The notes under the pieces were generated by a model, which was given only the letters and a program-made list of their open reading frames with translations, had not been told where the DNA came from and did no database searches. A stretch of DNA of 35,530 bases from contig NZ_LOPS01000019.1 of assembly GCF_001481295.1 (NCBI RefSeq), positions 1 through 35,530 on the forward strand, in the 5' to 3' direction. The position numbers and the translations under genes are program-made. Numbering within the stretch: the first letter of the stretch is position 1; every line of letters begins with the position of its first letter. The DNA comes from Candidatus Methanomethylophilus sp. 1R26. GTDB taxonomy: Archaea > Thermoplasmatota > Thermoplasmata > Methanomassiliicoccales > Methanomethylophilaceae. This document shows positions 1 to 7,039 of the stretch, piece by piece.

Positions 1-10
1 TTCGTAAAGA

Positions 11-24
11 ATGATTTAAATCAT
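11..24. repeat. 14-bp perfect palindrome
   Basis: ATGATTTAAATCAT is its own reverse complement. It lies beyond the 3' end of the leftward VIT1-like gene, in an AT-rich patch. It could be an operator for a gene left of the window or part of a terminator region. Nothing in the sequence decides between these. Confidence 0.4.
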
Positions 25-34
25 GGGCCGATGC

Positions 35-52
35 GGGCCCCTGAAGGGGTCC
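35..52 (-). terminator. GC hairpin after the VIT1-like gene
   Basis: GGGCCCCT and AGGGGTCC pair as an 8-bp stem (one G-T pair) around a two-base loop, about 30 bases past the stop at 80. No clear U-tract follows on the minus strand, so its role as a transcription end is inferred from position. Confidence 0.35.
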
Positions 53-79
53 GAGAAAGGAGTCTTTTCGGCCGCGCCT

Positions 80-744
80 TCACCCGCCGAGATACGCCGC
101 GAACACTGTCAACAGAAGGCATACGACAGCGGTCACGATCCCGGTGGCCGACCTCATGAGGTTGGATTCATACGGCGACATCCAGTAGCGACGAAGAACA
201 GGGCTATGCTGGAACTGAACGACGTCCAGAAGTATGCCGATGTATCATCGGATATGAAGGTCAGGCACAGAGCGGCCGGGATGACCGTCCCGAGCGTCAC
301 CACGAAGCATGTCACCGCGTTGAAGAGATAGCGCTTCCTGTCCGCCCTGGCTGCTTCCTGGGTCTCGAACGTGCTCTGCATCAGGAGATCGGCGGCGTTC
401 TTCCTGGTGCCGTCATCGACATAGTTGAAGATGGTCCCGTCGAGCTGGTCCATGATCTCCGGCCTCATGGACTCCTTGTCCTTGGCCAGGTAGAGCCTCC
501 TGAGGAAGCCCATCTGGCTGATCATGCCCATTATGTCCATCCTGTAGAAGATGTACATATCTATGGCGCCCCAGACGAAATCCATGCCCAGGATCGCGAG
601 GATGAGCTTGGAACGGGTGTTGTAATCGACGAGTCCCAGCTGCTCGGCCGTGATGAAGGTGAGGGCCATCACGAAGCCGTACATGGCCTCCTGGAGGACC
701 AATTCTCTGTCGATGCGGGAGACGAAGGATGACAGTCTGCTCAA
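80..744 (-). CDS. VIT1/CCC1-like small membrane protein (frameshifted near 189)
   Basis: This is a probable integral membrane protein of about 221 residues once repaired. It has hydrophobic segments near residues 17-35, 44-65 and 130-190, a charged central loop, and a hydrophobic C-terminal helix after the break. It resembles short archaeal proteins assigned to the VIT1/CCC1 iron/manganese transporter group, but the match is from general pattern only. The likely start is a TTG at 744 whose bases overlap the TGA of the upstream MarR gene (TTGA), suggesting translational coupling. Near 189 the frame breaks; restoring one C on the plus strand continues the protein through MSPYESNLMRSATG to a TGA at 80. 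The metal substrate is unknown. Confidence 0.5.
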
Positions 745-1271
745 AGGGTCACTTCTGATAATTTCTTGATGTCCTGCTGGCTGATGGCATCTCTCATCAG
801 AGCGAGGTCTGCGTCGAGCTTCTCCCCGCAGAGGTTGCGGCAAACGCGCTCGAGGAATTCCATGAAACGTTCCGCTTCCGCATCGTCTATCCCCCCGCAT
901 GCTTCCTTCCATACGCTCAGGATGAAAGAGTGGAGCTCCCGGGAGACGGCCTTCCCCTTGTCGGTCAGGCAGACCTGGTATGTGCGTCCTGCTCCGTGCT
1001 CCCCGTTCTCAACGAAACCGTCCTTGCGGAGAGTGTCGACGGCCCTGGCGGTGTTGGCCTTGTCGATCTTCAGTATCTCGCACATCTCCTTCTGGGTCAG
1101 CGGCATGAAGGAGAGCACGGCGATGTAGCGGGCCTCCCTGCGCTTGATGCCGAAGGGTTTGATGAACTCGGTCAGCCTGTCCATGAACGTGACCCCGAGG
1201 ATCCTGAACAGGAACGGCATCTCCATCATCATGCGGGAGGAAATCTCCGATTCCGGATTGTCGACCATCAT
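741..1271 (-). CDS. MarR-family transcriptional regulator
   Basis: This is a winged helix-turn-helix repressor of about 176 residues. The DNA-binding part is visible as MPLTQKEMCEILKIDKANTA, followed by a RAVDTLRKDGFVE recognition-helix segment and the wing HGAGRTYQVCLTDKGKAV, the usual MarR layout. The start is placed at the ATG pair 1268-1271, because a TATA-like TCTTTTAAC lies about 25 bases upstream and an ACCCA/TGGGT dyad sits between, a plausible autoregulatory operator. Its stop overlaps the TTG start of the VIT1-like gene, so the two form an operon and the regulator probably controls that membrane protein. The ligand is unknown. Confidence 0.8.
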   Translation of the reverse strand: MMVDNPESEISSRMMMEMPFLFRILGVTFMDRLTEFIKPFGIKRREARYIAVLSFMPLTQKEMCEILKIDKANTARAVDTLRKDGFVENGEHGAGRTYQVCLTDKGKAVSRELHSFILSVWKEACGGIDDAEAERFMEFLERVCRNLCGEKLDADLALMRDAISQQDIKKLSEVTL

Positions 1272-1276
1272 GCCGC

Positions 1277-1312
1277 ACCCAACCGTGGGATGGGTTAAAA
1301 GATTAATCAATC
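1277..1312 (-). promoter_or_regulatory. Putative marR promoter and operator dyad
   Basis: An inverted repeat, ACCCA at 1277-1281 and TGGGT at 1291-1295, overlaps a TATA-like stretch (minus-strand TCTTTTAAC) just before the marR start. Dyads over the promoter are typical of MarR autoregulation. Binding is inferred. Confidence 0.35.
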
Positions 1313-1325
1313 AACGGGCGGCCGC

Positions 1326-2327
1326 TCATCTCTCCATCGCGACGTTGATGGCCGATTCCGCTATGTCCGCGCAGTATTCGGCGAGCCTGCGGAGGCTTCC
1401 GGAGATCATCCCGGCGGCGCCGGAGGACCTCGGGTCGGATACCGCTTCCGAGAACATCCCGGGGATGTCGCGTGCGATCTCCTTGGAACGGCGGATGCAT
1501 TTCTCCGCTGTGATGCCGTCCGATCCGGACCATGAGGATACGGACGCGTCGATGAGATCAGGGATAGTGCCAAATAGATTCTCCATCGCCCTGCAGGTGC
1601 TCCCGGAATCCCCGGACGATATGAGCCGCCCCAGATGCCCGGCTAGGAGCACCGCGTGGTCCCCCATCCTCTCGAGGGACTTGCTGACGCCGACGGAGCC
1701 GGTGACCGTCCTGAGGTCTATGCCCATGCGGGAGCTGAGGCCGATGTCGAGCTGATGGATGCTGGACTGCCTCTGGACGAGCCAGTGGATCCTGTCGACC
1801 TCCGTGTCGCGGTCTGCCATCCCCTCCAGCCTGGAACCGTCGTTGTCGGCGGCCGCCTGGAAGACGTCGCAGACCATCCTCTTCACCAGGAGGTACTCGC
1901 GGTTGACGTTCTTCTGCGGCAGGACCTCGGTGGGGTCCATGAGGTCCTTCATCACGATGCAGCTGACGTCCTCCTCGGTGATCTCCATGCCGATGGAGGT
2001 CTGGGTGAACCTCGAGACGGCCTCGAGCATCCCTCCCCTGAGGGCGCTCCCCGACTTCACGACAATCTCGCTGTGGCCGGCGATGTACGCCCCTATGAGC
2101 ATCCTGTACAGGGCGTCGGCGTCCTGCACGGAATCCGCGTCTATATCCGACAGATAGTTCTGGTTCTGGGCCTGGGCCCCGCCGACGGTCAGCAGAAGGC
2201 CGCCGTTCGGCTGAGGCACGACGGACACCGGATCGTTCTTCTTCAGGCCGACGGAGTCCGCCCAGGCCTTGGGAAGGGTGATCATGAACGATGATCCGCC
2301 GGTGACCTGCACCCTTCTGACATCCAT
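1326..2327 (-). CDS. AbrB-PhoU family phosphate-uptake regulator
   Basis: This 333-residue protein has an N-terminal AbrB/SpoVT swapped-hairpin domain, residues 1-50 (VQVTGGSSFMITLPKAWADS, then GLKKNDPVSVV), fused to a PhoU-like helical bundle over about residues 80-330. Archaeal proteins of this architecture are linked to control of phosphate transport. The second half carries the repeated PhoU helices, including LVKRMVCDVFQAA and SLERMGDHAVLLAGHLG; the ERMGDHA motif resembles the metal-binding E-x3-D of PhoU. No pst transporter genes are adjacent, so the target is not shown here. AT-rich TATA-like sequences lie at 2342-2353 and 2371-2378. Confidence 0.8.
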   Translation of the reverse strand: MDVRRVQVTGGSSFMITLPKAWADSVGLKKNDPVSVVPQPNGGLLLTVGGAQAQNQNYLSDIDADSVQDADALYRMLIGAYIAGHSEIVVKSGSALRGGMLEAVSRFTQTSIGMEITEEDVSCIVMKDLMDPTEVLPQKNVNREYLLVKRMVCDVFQAAADNDGSRLEGMADRDTEVDRIHWLVQRQSSIHQLDIGLSSRMGIDLRTVTGSVGVSKSLERMGDHAVLLAGHLGRLISSGDSGSTCRAMENLFGTIPDLIDASVSSWSGSDGITAEKCIRRSKEIARDIPGMFSEAVSDPRSSGAAGMISGSLRRLAEYCADIAESAINVAMER

Positions 2328-2407
2328 AGATGCTCAATCGTGCAATATATTAATCATGCTTTCGAGGGACCGCTATATATCCGGCCGGAGCAGAAGGGCC
2401 GATGCCG

Positions 2408-2432
2408 GGGGAGGCCCGAAACGGGCCCTCCC
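2408..2432 (-). terminator. Strong hairpin after the Fic-like gene
   Basis: GGGGAGGCCCG, a loop AAA and CGGGCCCTCCC form a GC-rich hairpin starting two bases past the Fic-like stop. It separates that gene from the PhoU-type gene downstream. No long U-tract follows. Confidence 0.5.
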
Positions 2433-2434
2433 GA

Positions 2435-3058
2435 TCAATCCTTTTTCTTCTTCTCGCGGGGGATCTTGGTGATGATGATCTCGTAGATCCCCATGTACTT
2501 CGAGAGGTCGCCGCTGAGCCCGGCGTCGCGGGCCTCGTCCCAGGCATCCGCGGGGACGTTCTCGTAGGCCACATTGTACCGCATGCGCCCGAGCACCTGC
2601 TTGAAGAACACGAAAAGGGTCTCTTTGGTGCCGTAGACGAACGGGTGGAGCCTGTCGATCTCCCTGGTGTAATATGCCATGCGGTCGGCCATGTCGGGGA
2701 TCTCGAGCCCTTTGAAGTAGTCCTCGTTCTCCATCCTGAGGAAGACGAGCTCGGCCTCCTTCACCAGATCGGCGGCCTTCACGAAGCGGGGGTCGGACAT
2801 GTCGACGTCCCTGACCTCGCCGGCCCAATCGAAGACGTTCCCGAAGAGGAACTTGTGGAAGGCGCAGAGGTGGTCGAGCTTGTAGCTGCCGCCCAGGCCT
2901 CCGATCTCCGCGAGCTCCGCCTGCCTTGCGGCGAGCTCCTCCGCGACGGCGGCCCTGAGGGATCCGGCATCCCCGGCGCCCAGCTTGTTGGCGGGAACAG
3001 CGGCCCCGGGAGCACAGTATTTCTCGGCATTCACGTAGGTGTAATCCATCTTCGCCAT
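2435..3058 (-). CDS. Fic/DOC-family protein with a degenerate catalytic motif
   Basis: This 207-residue protein has the conserved front of a Fic fold: LDHLCAFHKFLFG and then VFDWAGEVRDVDM (residues about 60-88), matching the usual helix followed by W-AG-x-R. Fic enzymes transfer AMP or other phosphate groups to proteins, using the motif HPFx(D/E)GNGRxxR. Here the motif region reads HPFVYGTKETLFVFF (residues about 138-152). The HPF is kept, but the acidic residue, the GNG turn and both arginines are gone. The protein is therefore probably inactive or altered in chemistry. No antitoxin-like partner is adjacent. The start at 3058 is preceded by a weak GAGAGA ribosome site and a TATA-like ATTATATG near 3090. 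Confidence 0.65.
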   Translation of the reverse strand: MAKMDYTYVNAEKYCAPGAAVPANKLGAGDAGSLRAAVAEELAARQAELAEIGGLGGSYKLDHLCAFHKFLFGNVFDWAGEVRDVDMSDPRFVKAADLVKEAELVFLRMENEDYFKGLEIPDMADRMAYYTREIDRLHPFVYGTKETLFVFFKQVLGRMRYNVAYENVPADAWDEARDAGLSGDLSKYMGIYEIIITKIPREKKKKD

Positions 3059-3153
3059 ATTCTCTCGGATGTTCCCTAGCCCCCGTCGGCATATAATGGT
3101 TGGCGCAGAACAGGGGCCTGCGGGGGGAGGGGAGCGCCCTCCCCGAAGAAGTT

Positions 3154-3969
3154 TCAGAAATCCCTTCTCTTGAAGAGCCAGTATCCAGCGGCCGAGGCTG
3201 CGGCTCCCCAGATGAGCATCACGGCGGCGTCACGGAGGCCGTCATCGTAGCTGTCGGAGAGGCAGTTGACGATACCGTTCGAGGCCTGGTCGATCATCCA
3301 GAAGGCCGTCCCGCTGCCAGCGCCGGTCTCGATGACGGACGATATGACCGTGAAGAGGACGAGGAACAGCATGAAGACGACGATGGAGGACGTGCTGCTC
3401 TTCTTCATCACCGAGCTAATGAGCAACGCTACGCCGTTGGCCCCGAATATATAGCATGCCGACAGACCGAAGGACACCAGCATCTCCGTCCCGATGCCGC
3501 CGAACACAGCGCAGGAGACGGCGGACACCGCATAGTACACGCAGGTGAACACGAACGTCAGCACGATCGAGGCCAGGAGCTTCCCCATGTAGATCGAGGA
3601 TTTCCTGATGGGCTTGGTGAAGAGGATGAGGGCGGTGCGCTCCTCGTACTCGGAGACGATCGAAGTGGCACCGAAGAGCGTCACGGCGATCAGGATGATG
3701 AACGCGTAGAAGCTTATGAACATGGCCTCGGTGAGGCGCTTCTTATCATCCTCATCAGAGAATGGGTCCAGCGCCGCGATCATGACGATGATGAGCGCAA
3801 GCACCGCAACGGTCAGTCCCAGGAACAGCAGCATCTTCTTCCCGTAGAAGAACTTCCTGAACTCGTTCTTCATGACGACGAAGGACTGCCTCATATCGTC
3901 CTTTCCCCAGCTGGGCGATTTCCTCCCGGGCATCCGGCCCGGAGAGCTTGCAGAACTGTTGGTTTCCAT
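3154..3969 (-). CDS. ABC-2 type transporter permease
   Basis: This is a 271-residue integral membrane protein. After a soluble N-terminal tail of about 35 residues come six predicted helices, beginning with KKMLLFLGLTVAVLALIIVM, with a large extracytoplasmic loop between the first two. This layout is typical of ABC-2 exporters and of the ABC permeases that sit in stress or antibiotic export pairs. The segment EYEERTALILFTKPIRKSSI, after helix two, matches the cytoplasmic coupling loop of the ABC-2 family. It lies four bases after the ATPase gene, with AGGTGATAGG directly before its ATG, so it forms the exporter with that gene. The substrate cannot be read from sequence. Confidence 0.8.
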   Translation of the reverse strand: METNSSASSPGRMPGRKSPSWGKDDMRQSFVVMKNEFRKFFYGKKMLLFLGLTVAVLALIIVMIAALDPFSDEDDKKRLTEAMFISFYAFIILIAVTLFGATSIVSEYEERTALILFTKPIRKSSIYMGKLLASIVLTFVFTCVYYAVSAVSCAVFGGIGTEMLVSFGLSACYIFGANGVALLISSVMKKSSTSSIVVFMLFLVLFTVISSVIETGAGSGTAFWMIDQASNGIVNCLSDSYDDGLRDAAVMLIWGAAASAAGYWLFKRRDF

Positions 3970-3973
3970 CCTA

Positions 3974-4915
3974 TCACCTCGACTCCTTGACGAGCTCCAG
4001 GTACCTCTCCTCGAGCCCGTTGTCGCTCTCGCTCAGGCTGTACGCTCCGATGCCGAGGCCGGCGACAGCCTCCAGGAAGTCCGCCTGCTCGGTCTTCCCT
4101 GCGCCGAACTTGACCGATATCTCGTCCCCGTAGCGGACCGCGGAATCGACGTTGGGAAGCGCGGCGACCTTCTCGACCATGGCGTCGCTCGGTTCGGAGA
4201 CCGTCCTGATGAGGATCGTCCTCTCGGATGCCCCGTTCACGAAGGCGTCGAGCGTGTTGGACGCCACGAGCCTCCCGTGGTTGACGAGGGCGATCCTGTC
4301 GCACAGGTCGGTGACCTCGTGCATCATGTGCGAGGACATCAGGACGGTCAGGTTGTTCTTCCCGTTCCTGATGTTCTTGAGGATGTCCCTCATCTCGGCC
4401 ATCCCCCTCGGGTCGAGCCCGGAGGTAGGTTCGTCGAGGATGATCACGGACGGGTCGTTCATAAGTGCCAGGCCCAGGGATATCCTCTGCCTCATGCCTT
4501 TGGAGAAAGTTCCGAGCTTCTTGTCCGCCCATTCGGACATCTTGACCTTGGCCAGGATGTCATCGGTCTGGCTGGCGATGCTCTCCTCGGACATCCCGAA
4601 GATCTCGCCGATGTATCTGTAGGTCTCGCGCGGAGTCATGTACAGATAGAACTCGGGGGTCTCGACGACCGTCCCGACGCCCTCGAGGGCGGTTTTGGGC
4701 TCTTCCTGCACATCATGGCCGTTAATGTACGCGTGTCCGCTGGTGGGAGTTATGAGGTTCGTCAGCATCTTCAGCGTGGTGCTCTTGCCGGCCCCGTTGG
4801 GGCCCAGGAGGCCCGTGAAGCTGTTGCGTTCCACATTCATGGAGAGGCCGTCGACGGCGACGAAGCTCCCGTAGGTCTTGCGGAGGTTCTCAAGGACTAT
4901 GGGGCAATCGCTCAT
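3974..4915 (-). CDS. ABC transporter ATP-binding protein
   Basis: This is a 313-residue ATPase of the DrrA/CcmA-like class. Walker A is LGPNGAGKSTT (about residues 37-47), the signature is FSKGMRQR, Walker B is VIILDEPTSGLDP, and the switch histidine is in MSSHMMHEV. The C-terminal 90 residues are an extra domain common in ATPases that work with ABC-2 permeases. It is the first gene of a two-gene exporter operon transcribed leftward from the AT-rich region 4916-5218, and it points away from the MFS exporter on the other side. The exported substrate is unknown. Confidence 0.88.
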   Translation of the reverse strand: MSDCPIVLENLRKTYGSFVAVDGLSMNVERNSFTGLLGPNGAGKSTTLKMLTNLITPTSGHAYINGHDVQEEPKTALEGVGTVVETPEFYLYMTPRETYRYIGEIFGMSEESIASQTDDILAKVKMSEWADKKLGTFSKGMRQRISLGLALMNDPSVIILDEPTSGLDPRGMAEMRDILKNIRNGKNNLTVLMSSHMMHEVTDLCDRIALVNHGRLVASNTLDAFVNGASERTILIRTVSEPSDAMVEKVAALPNVDSAVRYGDEISVKFGAGKTEQADFLEAVAGLGIGAYSLSESDNGLEERYLELVKESR

Positions 4916-5218
4916 AGCTGCATCCCTTCTCTTTTTCTGTTTTCATTTGAGTGCCTCTCGTAGGACAAAACCTAAGACTTGTATAAATACGTACAAGGAG
5001 TCCCGCTCATTTTTGTATTGCAAATTGATTTGACAATTACGGCTTCTCTTAATTGATTAATCATTTGTCGAAGTACCACAACATAATATTATGTATAAAA
5101 TGATTAGATTAATTATAGAATATATCTGGTTTTAAATTGTACATATTATAAGTTGATATAGTCAATTAAAATCAAGTTGCAAGCCATTTAAATAGAGGTT
5201 CAATATCGCATCGCCCGT
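4916..5218. promoter_or_regulatory. AT-rich divergent promoter region with several dyads
   Basis: This 303-bp gene-free stretch separates the leftward ABC exporter operon from the rightward MFS exporter. It contains a GACTTGTA/TACAAGgAGTC inverted repeat (about 4976-5001) enclosing a TATAAATA box, a palindrome TGATTAATCA at 5054-5063, and a perfect 14-bp palindrome ACATAATATTATGT at 5081-5094. A TATTTAAAT-like box lies about 30 bases before the MFS start. I see no gene in it. Multiple dyads between two exporters suggest binding sites for a regulator, but which protein binds is not shown. Confidence 0.55.
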
Positions 5219-6919
5219 ATGGCAGTTGAACAAATCACTTACAAGAACATCGACCCCAAAGTCCGCAACATGATCATGGTCGGACTCTGCCTGGCCATGC
5301 TCATCGCATGTTTCGACGGCACCATCGTCGGAACCTGCGGGCCTGAGATCGCAAGATCGCTGGACGGTCTTGAGCTGTACTCCTGGCTCGCCACGGCGTA
5401 TATGCTGTTCGAGACCATCTTCATCCCGATCGCCGGGAAACTGTCCGACCTGTACGGGAGGAAGCCCCTCTTCCTCATCGGACTGACCCTTTTCGTCGTC
5501 GGTTCCTTCGTCGCCGGAATGTCCCAGAACATGATGATGCTCCTGGTGTGCCGCGCAGTTCAGGGTGTCGGAGGAGGTATCCTCATCCCTGTCGCCACTG
5601 CGGCCGTCGCCGATCTCTACCCGCCGGCCCAGAGGGCCAAGATGCAGGGTATGCTCGGCGCCATCTTCGGGATCGGAAGCGGTATCGGCCCCGTCCTGGG
5701 AGGATACATCACCGAGTACATCAGCTGGCGCTGGGTCTTCTACATCAACATCCCCATGGCCATAGTCGCCTACATACTTACCATCAAGAAGTTCCCGACT
5801 CCGGACCAGACGTCCAAGCCTGTGATCGACACCAAGGGTATAGTCCTCCTGTCCCTCGCCCTCGCCGACACCGTCCTCTTCTTCAACTTCGTCGGGGACG
5901 ACTTCGACTGGGTCTCCGTCGAATCGGCTGCGATGATCGCCGTGCTCCTCGTGCTCATCGCTTTGTTCGTGGCAGTCGAGAGGAAGGCCGTCGAGCCCAT
6001 ACTCGCACCCCACCTCATCCACAACAAAACGGTCGTCGAGGCATCTGTGTTCATGCTGGTCTTCGGACTTGCGATGATGGGCGCGATGATGTACTCGTCC
6101 ATGTTCGCGATCTACATCCTCGGCCTCAGCACCCTCGAGGCCGGAGAGTACTCCATCGTGCTCGTCATCGGCATGATGATCACCTCGATCATCAGCGGTA
6201 ACCTGGTCAACAAGACAGGCTACAGGTTCTGGATCATCCTGGGTATCCTGATAACCGTAGGCGGTCTGCTGATGTTCAACCAGCTCACCATCGGGTCTGA
6301 ACTGACGTATTATGCCGAGTGCCTCTTCGTCTTCGGAGTCGGGCTCGGATGCATGATGTCCGTCATCATGGTCGCCGTGCAGAATGCGTCCAAGCCTTCC
6401 GAGATCGGCATGACCACCTCCGCGACCAACCTGTTCAGGGGAATAGGGACCACTGTCGGTACCGCCGTGTTCGCCATGATCATCGGCAACAAGATCGACG
6501 AGGAGCTCAGAGACCATGTCAGCAATACGGTCTACGGAATGATCTCCCACGATACCGGCTGCCTTCAGGACCTCTTCAATGCGATTTCCAGTCCGACTGT
6601 GGAGAACCTGCCCATAATTAATGCCGCAAATGGCATCCTCGAAGCGTTCGCCAATTCCGTCGATTATGCCTTCCTCTGCGGAGCGGTCATCGTAGCGTTC
6701 CTCCTGATCATAGCGGTCATCTTCGAGGCCGATGTCTACAAGGGAAGCGACATGGACGAGGAGATCACCGCCCATATCCAGTCCGATGTCGACGCCTACT
6801 CGAAGCACGGCATAATGCCCAAGCACTTCAGGCAGACCGAGGATGGCTCCATCGTCGCGGGAGAATCTTCCGAGACGGATTCCGGGAAGAAGCATCACTT
6901 CTCCAGGAAGAAGGAGTGA
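5219..6919 (+). CDS. MFS transporter, DHA2 family (14 helices)
   Basis: This 566-residue exporter of the EmrB/QacA type has about 14 hydrophobic helices. The family motifs are visible. Motif A is GKLSDLYGRKPLF in the first cytoplasmic loop (about residues 75-87). Motif D1 is near helix 1 as FDGTIVGTCGPEIARSL, motif B as CRAVQGVGGGILIP, and motif C as GIGSGIGPVLGGYI. The acidic residue in helix 1 (FDGTI) is typical of proton-coupled drug exporters. A soluble, charged C-terminal tail of about 60 residues follows the last helix. The start at 5219 is supported by a TTTAAAT box about 30 bases upstream. The range of substrates is unknown. Confidence 0.9.
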   Translation: MAVEQITYKNIDPKVRNMIMVGLCLAMLIACFDGTIVGTCGPEIARSLDGLELYSWLATAYMLFETIFIPIAGKLSDLYGRKPLFLIGLTLFVVGSFVAGMSQNMMMLLVCRAVQGVGGGILIPVATAAVADLYPPAQRAKMQGMLGAIFGIGSGIGPVLGGYITEYISWRWVFYINIPMAIVAYILTIKKFPTPDQTSKPVIDTKGIVLLSLALADTVLFFNFVGDDFDWVSVESAAMIAVLLVLIALFVAVERKAVEPILAPHLIHNKTVVEASVFMLVFGLAMMGAMMYSSMFAIYILGLSTLEAGEYSIVLVIGMMITSIISGNLVNKTGYRFWIILGILITVGGLLMFNQLTIGSELTYYAECLFVFGVGLGCMMSVIMVAVQNASKPSEIGMTTSATNLFRGIGTTVGTAVFAMIIGNKIDEELRDHVSNTVYGMISHDTGCLQDLFNAISSPTVENLPIINAANGILEAFANSVDYAFLCGAVIVAFLLIIAVIFEADVYKGSDMDEEITAHIQSDVDAYSKHGIMPKHFRQTEDGSIVAGESSETDSGKKHHFSRKKE

Positions 6920-6958
6920 ACGGGCTTCCGCTCGCTCCTTCCCAAACCTTTTACCCCA

Positions 6959-7013
6959 GCCCGATGCGATCATTCCGACGGCTATCCGACGGAAACTGAC
7001 TGGTGCATCGGGC
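6959..7013. repeat. Inverted repeat with direct repeats in its loop
   Basis: GCCCGATGC at 6959-6967 and GCATCGGGC at 7005-7013 are perfect 9-bp arms. The 37-base loop holds two copies of TCCGACGG (6974-6981 and 6985-6992). The element lies between the 3' ends of two convergent genes, so a shared terminator or a small structured RNA are the obvious possibilities. Confidence 0.5.
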
Positions 7014-7039
7014 CCGACCGATTTTCAACAGCATGCAGA

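Noticed and set aside
5162-6973. A 603-codon open frame on the minus strand opposite the MFS gene
   Set aside because: It mirrors the MFS gene, whose product has full family motifs. The antisense product is only a charged, histidine/aspartate-rich shadow expected from GC-biased codons.
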